From: an uncultured bacterium
GTDB taxonomy: Bacteria; Actinomycetota; Coriobacteriia; Coriobacteriales; Coriobacteriaceae
Direction: 5' to 3'
Assembly: GCA_905214525.1 (NCBI GenBank)
Contig: CAJMMN010000002.1
Span: 124,001-188,000 of the forward strand
Length of the DNA stretch: 64,000 nucleotides
Made by a program: the position numbers and the translations under genes. Below the pieces are notes generated by a model. That model saw nothing but the letters and a program-made list of their open reading frames with translations. It did not search any database and was not told where the DNA came from. Shown in pieces: positions 16,737 through 23,043 of the stretch (position 1 is the stretch's first letter; every line of letters starts with the position of its first letter).

Positions 16737-16791
16737 GCCCAGCTCGCGATGAGCTGCCTCCCATTTCTTGAACATTAGAAATGGGAGGCTT
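16737..16791 (-). terminator. Double hairpin before repeat array A
   Basis: CAGCTC-GCGAT-GAGCTG is followed by a perfect 13-bp stem, GCCTCCCATTTCT with AGAAATGGGAGGC around 8 nt. On the minus strand the first hairpin is followed by GGGCCTTTTGTTTGG, a terminator-like arrangement. The short stretch CAAAAGGCCC..GCTC.CGATG is shared with the xdhD terminator at 19663-19694, next to array C. Confidence 0.5.
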
Positions 16792-16810
16792 TCCACCCCA
16801 TGCCTCTATC

Positions 16811-16947
16811 GGAAACGGCATCCCGTCCTGAGCATCGAATCCGGGACGCAGTTTCCGCGAGGGGCCGATCCGGAAAGGCCATCCCACTCTGGAGCTATAA
16901 TCTGGGACGCGCTTTCCGCCAAAGGCCGCAAGGGGAAAGCGCGTCCC
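16811..16947. repeat. Alternating inverted-repeat array A (5 units)
   Basis: A 14-bp sequence GGAAANNGCATCCC and its inverted form GGGAYGCNNTTTCC alternate, starting at 16811, 16843, 16872, 16904 and 16934 (spacing 29-32 bp). It is the same family as the arrays at 17613 and 19135. Linkers of about 15-18 nt are variable, but the longer one often contains CTGAGC or CTGGAGC. Confidence 0.85.
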
Positions 16948-16975
16948 ATTCCGAGCATCACATCAGAGCGCTTGG

Positions 16976-17520
16976 TTATCTCCGCTCGCACATCTCGGCA
17001 AACGAGATCAGCTTGACGTCTCCCCTACTCTCCGCGGCATCCCGACATCCCTGCGTAAAGCCGCTTTTTGAGAAAAGCGCATAGCTTTTTCGTTGCCGTC
17101 TAAAGAGCTCGCTTCGATGAACGAGCTTTTGCAGCACGTCTTCGCCCGCCGGTTCATTGCGCCATTTGCACTCCGCAAACAGCGCAGCGCCCTCGTCATC
17201 GTCTTTACGTTGCTCGCGGGGATTCCCGTAGAGCTCGTAATCTCCGAGATCTTCGAGCGCCCCTGAGCAATTGCTTGCACGGTCGCATCATATTGCTCGG
17301 GATTGCGACACTCTTGCAACAGCAGGTTGCTCGGCTCCTCAAAGAGATAGCCCGTAGGAGTAAGAAAAAGACGTTTGATGTTGTCCTTGAGCGGTGCGAC
17401 AGGATCGGATTTCTCGATATATGCGGGAATGCCGCCCATCATGCCATGGCAAACCGCAGCGTCTTCGCGACTCATGTCCCGCCAAAGGCCAAGGGTTGTC
17501 GGAGGGTCGAACGTTATAGC
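16976..17520 (-). pseudogene. Remnant of an archaeal-type (DUF234) AAA ATPase
   Basis: One frame carries MMGGIPAYIEK, IKRLFLTPTGYLFEEPSNLL and ISEITSSTGIPASNVK, the middle of this ATPase family. Another frame over 16976-17250 gives LFAECKWRNEPAGEDVLQKL, RSELFRRQRKSYALFSKSGF and LISFAEMCERR with a stop, the DUF234 C-terminus. The P-loop N-terminus is absent, and a deletion plus frameshift joins the middle to the end. It is clearly non-functional. Arrays A and B flank it. Confidence 0.8.
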
Positions 17521-17547
17521 TACCTATAATATAGCCAGCTATAACGT
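17511..17547. other. 11-bp inverted repeat around a TATAAT-like core
   Basis: ACGTTATAGCT (17511-17521) and AGCTATAACGT (17537-17547) are perfect complements around CCTATAATATAG. It lies at the decayed 5' end of the ATPase remnant. It could be a relic of a mobile-element end or of an operator. Confidence 0.45.
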
Positions 17548-17612
17548 CATTCGACGACCGGCGCAGACGCCCGCGCGGACACGAAATGCGCTGCGGTGCC
17601 ATTGGGGATTAT

Positions 17613-17873
17613 GGGATGCGCTTTCCGCTCGAGGCCTCAACCGGAAACGGCATCCCGTTCTGAACGTCGAATCCGGGACGCAGTTTCCGTTTGGGGACCG
17701 TTCCGGAAAATGTATCCCGTTCTGGAGCCAAATACTGGGTCGTAGTTTCCGCCAAGCATGCCATCCGGAAAGCGCGTCCCGTTCTGAGCCTGAATTCTGG
17801 GATGAACTTTCCACTGAAGCATCTACTGGAAAATGCATCCCGTTCCGAGGCTTAATTCTGGGATGCACTTTCC
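17613..17873. repeat. Alternating inverted-repeat array B (9 units)
   Basis: Units start at 17613, 17643, 17675, 17705, 17737, 17767, 17799, 17828 and 17860. Spacing alternates 30/32 bp (once 29), so the composite period is about 62 bp. GGAAA and TCCC ends are invariant while the middle bases vary (for example GGAAACGGCATCCC, GGAAAATGCATCCC). Since 62 is not a multiple of 3, a translated repeat is unlikely. Confidence 0.88.
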
Positions 17874-18099
17874 GCGGAGAGACTACCGTTTTTCGAAAAA
17901 GTACACGTCCCGAAACTTACCAAGACTTCATATCCAGCCACCGTTCACGGTCGCCGATTACCGCCCACCGATTCGGATGTAAAAAAGTCGCCGAAAACAG
18001 GCCATCTACCTGCATGGTTAGATTTTGGTCAGCTTTTGGTCAGCTGAGCGGCAAGTTGCGGCTGATACGTTTTTGCTACCCAAAAGGAGGCGGTAGCTC
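17874..18099. other. Non-coding stretch upstream of the wHTH/nuclease-like gene
   Basis: I see no gene here. It contains a tandem TTTTGGTCAGC (18024-18034 and 18035-18045) and ends in a strong SD (AAAAGGAGGCGG). The promoter of the downstream gene must lie here, but I cannot place a clear -35/-10 pair. Confidence 0.4.
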
Positions 18100-19098
18100 A
18101 TGACCCATTGCAATGACCAACTCATCGACCAGCTGCTCACTCAAGCCGAACAAGAGGGGCGCTGTCTGATTCCCCCGAGCACGGCAATCCGCAAAGCGCT
18201 CCTTCGGCGCACCGGCGGCACGGTTGTCTCGCCCATGCCGGGGCTGTTTGCGCGAAAAACGCGCTGGGATGGACTCAACCGGGCGCAGCGTCATTGCGAG
18301 ATTATTCGCGCCCTTGCGATCATCCACCCTGATTGGACGTTCTGCTCGTTTTCGGCCGCCTGTCTGCTGGGGCTCGAGGTCTCGTGGCGGCACCTGAACG
18401 TCGCACACGTCTGCAGCTCGACAAAGCCATCGGCTCGCCCGGGCGCGCATATTCAGCGGCATCAGATCGAGCCGGCCGGAGCAATCCGTCTATCCGGCAT
18501 ATCGGTAACGCCGCCCATCCAAACGGTCACAGATTGTCTGCTGCAAACTGGTTTTGCCGACGGCATGCCCATTGCCGATTCGGCGATCTCAAAACTCGGC
18601 CTTGCGCGGGAACAGCTGATGGAGGCCGTTGAGCAACGAGCGACTGCCCGCAATGGTCGCGCGATTCGCACCGCCCTCACAACGCTTCGATATGCCGACG
18701 CCCGCGCCGAAAGCGGCGGGGAATCGGTCGCCCGAGCCGTCATGATCGAGACGGGCTTTGCGCCCGACTGGCTTCAATACGAGCTGACGGACCCCTTCGA
18801 TTCGGCCAAGCCCATACGAACGGACTTTGCCTGGGAGCGCCAGGCGCGGGAACTCACGCTGGGCGAGCTCGACGGGCTCATCAAATATACCGACCAGACC
18901 ATGCTGGCCGGACGCACCACCGCCGAGGCGCTCGTTGCCGAACGACAACGCGAGGCGCACCTATCGCTCTACGGTCACCCTCTGCTGCGCTTTACCATGA
19001 ACGAGGTCCGCTCGGCAGGAATGCTCTCTAAAAAGCTGCAGACGGCAGGTATCCGGCAGACCGCGCTGCCGACATGGCTCAACGACGTGAAGCTGTAG
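18100..19098 (+). CDS. Putative AbiEi-like wHTH protein with PD-(D/E)XK (DUF559/Vsr-like) nuclease domain
   Basis: The 332-aa product resembles actinobacterial proteins with an AbiEi-like N-terminal winged helix and a C-terminal very-short-patch/DUF559 nuclease fold. Candidate active-site positions are visible in order: Glu in SGGESVARAVM (near residue 207), Asp in IRTDFAW (near 240) and the ELDGLIKY box (near 256-263, like the common E-x-D-G-x-x-K-Y). AGGAGG lies 10 nt upstream of ATG 18100. Repeat arrays B and C flank it and no AbiEii partner is adjacent. A defence or DNA-processing role is possible, not shown. Confidence 0.6.
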   Translation: MTHCNDQLIDQLLTQAEQEGRCLIPPSTAIRKALLRRTGGTVVSPMPGLFARKTRWDGLNRAQRHCEIIRALAIIHPDWTFCSFSAACLLGLEVSWRHLNVAHVCSSTKPSARPGAHIQRHQIEPAGAIRLSGISVTPPIQTVTDCLLQTGFADGMPIADSAISKLGLAREQLMEAVEQRATARNGRAIRTALTTLRYADARAESGGESVARAVMIETGFAPDWLQYELTDPFDSAKPIRTDFAWERQARELTLGELDGLIKYTDQTMLAGRTTAEALVAERQREAHLSLYGHPLLRFTMNEVRSAGMLSKKLQTAGIRQTALPTWLNDVKL

Positions 19099-19134
19099 GA
19101 GCTGCTGAGCTTATGCCCGCCTGCCTACCAAACC

Positions 19135-19641
19135 GGGATACGCTTTCCGGTCGGAAGCTCCCGCGGAAACCATGTCCCAGACTGAGTGCTCAAAACGGGA
19201 TGCGCTTTCCAGATGGCATGCCTAGCGGAAACCGTGTCCCGGAATCAAGGCCTAGAACGGGACACGCTTTCCGGTTGAACGCCCAGCGGAAACTACATCC
19301 CGGAATAGACGCTCAAACTGGGCCGCAGTTTCCAAGTGAACGACAGCCGGAAAGCGCATCCCGGAATAGGCGCTCGGAATGGGATGCGCTTTCCCGACGA
19401 AGCTCCTTGCGGAAAGCGTGTCCCAGAATGAAGACTCGGAATGGGATGCAATTTCCGCCTGAAGGCGATTCGGAAAGCGCATCCCATTCTGAGCATCGAT
19501 TCCGGGTCGCAGTTTCCGCCTGAGAGCCGATCCGGAAACTGCATCCCATTCTGAGCGCCAATTCCGGGACGCAGTTTCCGGTTGAGGGCTGTTCCGGAAA
19601 GCGCATCCCATTCTGGAGCCGAAATCTGGGACGCAGTTTCC
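19135..19641. repeat. Alternating inverted-repeat array C (17 units)
   Basis: Units start at 19135, 19165, 19197, 19227, 19259, 19288, 19320, 19349, 19381, 19411, 19443, 19472, 19504, 19534, 19566, 19596 and 19628, alternating between GGGAYGCNNTTTCC and GGAAANNGCATCCC. Steps alternate 29-30 and 32 bp without exception over 500 bp. The array begins 36 nt after the stop of the wHTH/nuclease-like gene and ends at the xdhD terminator. Neighbouring units can pair on either side, so several alternative hairpins are possible. Open frames through it rotate and look accidental. Confidence 0.92.
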
Positions 19642-19662
19642 GTATGCGGAGGTGCTTCAAGC

Positions 19663-19694
19663 AAAAGGCCCCGGCTCACGATGGAGCTGGGGCC
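19663..19694 (-). terminator. Terminator of the xdhD transcript
   Basis: On the minus strand GGCCCCAGCTC pairs with GAGCCGGGGCC around 6 nt and is followed by TTTTGC. It lies 70 nt after the xdhD stop, directly before array C. It is a good intrinsic terminator with one G-T pair in the stem. Confidence 0.8.
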
Positions 19695-19762
19695 AAAGGC
19701 GCAGCTTATACAGTTGATGGCAAGCGCAGACGGCAGTCAGCAATAACCGTTCGCGCTCCACC

Positions 19763-22540
19763 CTACCCGCGGTGACGGGCGCGGCTGTACGGGGTATCCA
19801 CCATGGGCAGATCCGGACGCAGCTTGCCGTCGAATGCGCGATAGGCGTTCTGCACGGCGGGCGCCGTGGGGATCGTTGCAATCTCGCCGATGCCCTTTCC
19901 GCCGTATGCCACGGGCAGCAGTTCGTCCTTCTCCACGTAGATGGCGTGGATATCCGGAATCTCGGGCGCACGGAACAGCCCGAGCGTGCCGTACCTTGCC
20001 TGGGGTACGCAGTCCTTGAGCGGCCAATCCTCGGTAAGCGCATAGCCCATACCCATGAGCACGCCGCCTTCGATCTGACCCTGGATGGAGATGGGATTGA
20101 CAACCTTGCCGGAATCGTGCGCGGCATAGACCTCGCTCACGCGGCCGTCATCATCCAAAATGACCACATGCGTGGCAAAGCCGTAGCAGATGTGGCTCTT
20201 GGGGTTGGGAACGTCGGCGCCCAGCTTGTCGGTCGGCTCCAGATACACGTAGCCAAACTCGCATCCCTCAAGCGCCTTGATGGCGGTCGCGGGATCCTGA
20301 GGATGCATACCCTGGCCGGCGACGAGCTCCTGCGTGCGCAGCTGATAGGCGCGACCGTCGTCGTACTCGATCTTGACGCCGTCGCCATGCGCGCTCACCG
20401 GGGCGGTAGGCGCAGGCTTGCCGGCCTCGATGCCAACCATGGCATCGCGCAGCAGGAAGGCGGCACCGCGCACGGCCTCGCCGGTCACGACCGTCTGGCG
20501 CGAGCCAGACGTGGTGCCGGAGTCGGGAGCGTTCTCGGTGGAGCACTCGCCATTGGCAATGCAGCTCAGCGGCAGACCGCAGGCCTCGGCAACGTCCTGC
20601 AAAAAGACGGTGTTGCAGCCCTGGCCGATGTCGGACGTGGCGGCGTAGACCACGGCGCAGCCATCCTCGACGCGAATCTTGCAGCGACCGGCATCGGGCA
20701 GGCCCACGCCCACGCCGGCGTTCTTCATGGCGCAGGCAATGCCGGCGTGGCCGGGATGCGCGTAGTAGGCATCCTTGACCTCGAGCAGCGTCTCCTTAAG
20801 CGCCGTGGAGCAGTCGGCAATCTGACCGTTGGGCAGAACCTCGCCCGGCTCGATGGCGTTTCGGTAGCGAATCTCCCACGGATCCAGGCCAACCTTCTCT
20901 GCCAGCAGGTCGATCAGGCTCTCGAGCGCAAACTCGGACTGGCAAACGCCAAAGCCTCGGTACGCGCCGGCGGGCGGGTTGTTGGTGTAGTAGCCAAAGC
21001 CGCGAATGTCGGTGTTCTGGTACTTGTAGGGGCCGACGGCATGCGTACAGGCGCGCTCGAGCACCGGGCCGCACAGCGACGCGTAGGCGCCGGTGTCAAA
21101 GTTGATCTCGCAATCCAGGCCGGTAAAGTTGCCCTCGGCGTCGCAACCCAGCGTAAAGGTACCGTCCATGGCATGGCGCTTGGGATGGAAAGCGAGCGAC
21201 TCGGCACGCGTGAGCTTGCACTTCACAGGACGCTGGAACTTATATGCGGCGAGCGCGGCCAGGTGCTGGACCGAAACGTCCTCCTTACCGCCAAAGCCGC
21301 CACCCACGAGCATGGTCTCGACGACCACACGCTCGGGTTCGCTATCCCAGCCAAACATGTGGGCGCACTCTTTGCGCGTATCGTAGGCACCCTGGTCGGT
21401 CGACTGCACCTTGACGCCGTTCTTGTACGGGAAGGCGACGGCGCACTCGGGCTCCAAGAAGGCATGCTCGGTAAAGGGCGTGGTAAAGCGCTGCGTCACG
21501 GTGAACGCGCTCTCTGCCAGCGCCTTGGCGGCGTCGCCGCGCGTCACGTGACGGCTCTGGCACACGTTGTCCTTGAGCTCCACCGTGTTGCCAAAGGCAA
21601 AGAAACTGTCGTGCAGGCGCGGGGCGTCGGCAGCCCTGGCCTCGACAATGTTACGCACGGGCTCCAGCGGCTCGTAATCGATCTTTACGAGCTTCTTGGC
21701 CTTCTCGAGCGTCGCCTCGTCCTCGGCAACCACCAGCACAATGGCATCGCCCACGCAGCGGGTGATATCGCCCTGGGCGATCATGACGTCCCAATCCTGG
21801 ATAAGGTGGCCGACCTGGTTGACCGGCACATCCTCGGCGCGCAGGATGCCTACCACACCGGGCAGGGCCTCGGCCTTGGAGGTGTCGATGGAAAGCACAC
21901 GGGCGCGCGGATACTTGGAGCGCACGGCGCTGGCATAGGTCAGGCCCGGCTGATCGAGCTCGTCGATGTCATCGGGGTACTTGCCCTCGCCGAGCACCTT
22001 CTTGCGCACGTCGATACGGAAGGCGCGCTTGCCCACGCCGTAGTCGTCGCCGCGCTCCAGGTCCTCGTCGATCTGCTTTTCGCCGCGGAGCACCGCAGCG
22101 GCCAGCGAAATGCCCTCAATAATCTTCTTGTAGCCGGTGCAGCGGCAGACGTTGCCGCGGATGGCGTACTTGATCTGCTCCTCGGTGGGCTCGGGGTCCT
22201 CGGCGATCAGCGCCGCGCCTGCCATGACCATACCGGGGATGCAAAAACCGCACTGCACGGCGCCCACGGCGCCAAAGGCGTACACAAAGGCCTCGCGCAC
22301 GTCCTCGGGCAGGCCCTCGACAGTCACGATGTTGCGGCCGGCGGCAAGGGCGGTGGTCAGCACGCAGGCCTTGACGGCCGCACCGTCCACATGAATGGTG
22401 CAGGTGCCGCAAGCACCCTCGGAGCAGCCGTCCTTGGCGGAATGGATGTGCAGGTCGTCGCGCAGGTAGCGCAGCAGCGGTTTGTTTTGGGTCGTCGTGT
22501 GCTCGACGCCGTTAACGGTAAAAGTGAATTCCTGTGCCAT
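19763..22540 (-). CDS. xdhD: XdhD-type selenium-dependent molybdenum hydroxylase (xanthine/purine oxidoreductase)
   Basis: The 925-aa product fuses two [2Fe-2S] domains to a molybdenum-binding domain. CSEGACGTC near residue 40 and CGFCIPGM plus CRCTGY near 100-135 are the iron-sulfur ligands. VGGGFGGKEDVS binds the pterin, and the catalytic Glu is in YGGKGIGEIATIPTAP near residue 888. No separate FAD subunit gene is nearby; electrons probably pass to the adjacent ferredoxin and YgfK. The accessory genes yqeB and yqeC suggest a labile selenium ligand. It may oxidise hypoxanthine/xanthine or work in reverse on urate; sequence does not decide. Confidence 0.9.
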   Translation of the reverse strand: MAQEFTFTVNGVEHTTTQNKPLLRYLRDDLHIHSAKDGCSEGACGTCTIHVDGAAVKACVLTTALAAGRNIVTVEGLPEDVREAFVYAFGAVGAVQCGFCIPGMVMAGAALIAEDPEPTEEQIKYAIRGNVCRCTGYKKIIEGISLAAAVLRGEKQIDEDLERGDDYGVGKRAFRIDVRKKVLGEGKYPDDIDELDQPGLTYASAVRSKYPRARVLSIDTSKAEALPGVVGILRAEDVPVNQVGHLIQDWDVMIAQGDITRCVGDAIVLVVAEDEATLEKAKKLVKIDYEPLEPVRNIVEARAADAPRLHDSFFAFGNTVELKDNVCQSRHVTRGDAAKALAESAFTVTQRFTTPFTEHAFLEPECAVAFPYKNGVKVQSTDQGAYDTRKECAHMFGWDSEPERVVVETMLVGGGFGGKEDVSVQHLAALAAYKFQRPVKCKLTRAESLAFHPKRHAMDGTFTLGCDAEGNFTGLDCEINFDTGAYASLCGPVLERACTHAVGPYKYQNTDIRGFGYYTNNPPAGAYRGFGVCQSEFALESLIDLLAEKVGLDPWEIRYRNAIEPGEVLPNGQIADCSTALKETLLEVKDAYYAHPGHAGIACAMKNAGVGVGLPDAGRCKIRVEDGCAVVYAATSDIGQGCNTVFLQDVAEACGLPLSCIANGECSTENAPDSGTTSGSRQTVVTGEAVRGAAFLLRDAMVGIEAGKPAPTAPVSAHGDGVKIEYDDGRAYQLRTQELVAGQGMHPQDPATAIKALEGCEFGYVYLEPTDKLGADVPNPKSHICYGFATHVVILDDDGRVSEVYAAHDSGKVVNPISIQGQIEGGVLMGMGYALTEDWPLKDCVPQARYGTLGLFRAPEIPDIHAIYVEKDELLPVAYGGKGIGEIATIPTAPAVQNAYRAFDGKLRPDLPMVDTPYSRARHRG

Positions 22541-22552
22541 GGTGATTCCCTT

Positions 22553-23032
22553 CTACACGCCGGCGGCGATGCCGGTGCGGTCGTGGATGGCGCCATGCGG
22601 GCAAACGACGGCGCACATGCCGCACGACAGGCAGTCCGCACCGTCGATGTGGGCACAGTTGTCCTCGATGCGGATAGCGCCGGCAGGGCATTTTTTGGCG
22701 CACATGCCGCAACCGATGCAGCTCGTGTCGCAAATCTTGCGGGCGATGGCGCCCTTATCGGTGTTGTTGCAGCGCACCAGGATGTTCTGGTAGCCGGGAA
22801 CAAAGGCAATCACGCGCTGCGGGCACGCCATGCCGCACAGGCCACAGCCCGTGCACTTGGAGCGGTCCACGCGGGCGATGCCATCAATCAGTGCAATGGC
22901 GCCGTGGGGACAGGCCGTGACACAGGCGCCACAGCCAATGCAGCCTTCGCTGCAGCGGGCGTCGCCGCCTGCGGAGGCGCAACCGCTTCCGCAGGCAACG
23001 TAGGCCACGTTATGTTGAATGGATTTGGCCAT
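22553..23032 (-). CDS. Ferredoxin with four [4Fe-4S] motifs
   Basis: The 159-aa product contains four CxxCxxCxxxCP motifs: CIGCGACVTACP, CTGCGLCGMACP, CIGCGMCAKKCP and CLSCGMCAVVCP. An N-terminal Cys-rich stretch (VACGSGCASAGG) is also present. It resembles RnfB/HydN-like electron carriers. It lies 12 nt upstream of xdhD and 11 nt downstream of ygfK, so the three are probably cotranslated and form an electron path. No signal peptide is visible, so it is cytoplasmic. Confidence 0.9.
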   Translation of the reverse strand: MAKSIQHNVAYVACGSGCASAGGDARCSEGCIGCGACVTACPHGAIALIDGIARVDRSKCTGCGLCGMACPQRVIAFVPGYQNILVRCNNTDKGAIARKICDTSCIGCGMCAKKCPAGAIRIEDNCAHIDGADCLSCGMCAVVCPHGAIHDRTGIAAGV

Positions 23033-23043
23033 AAGAGACTCGC

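Noticed and set aside
18100..19098. A complete AbiE-type toxin-antitoxin pair
   Set aside because: No AbiEii nucleotidyltransferase toxin gene is next to it, and the C-terminal domain looks like a PD-(D/E)XK fold rather than an AbiEi C-terminal domain.
19135..19641. CRISPR array
   Set aside because: The repeats alternate in orientation, the 14-bp core is too short and too variable, linkers are only 15-18 nt, and no cas gene is present.
19252..19679. Several overlapping minus-strand open frames of 115-128 codons in array C, with repeat-like peptides
   Set aside because: The 61-62 bp period is not a multiple of three, so all three frames cycle through the same sequence. There is no SD, and the frames are a by-product of the repeat composition.
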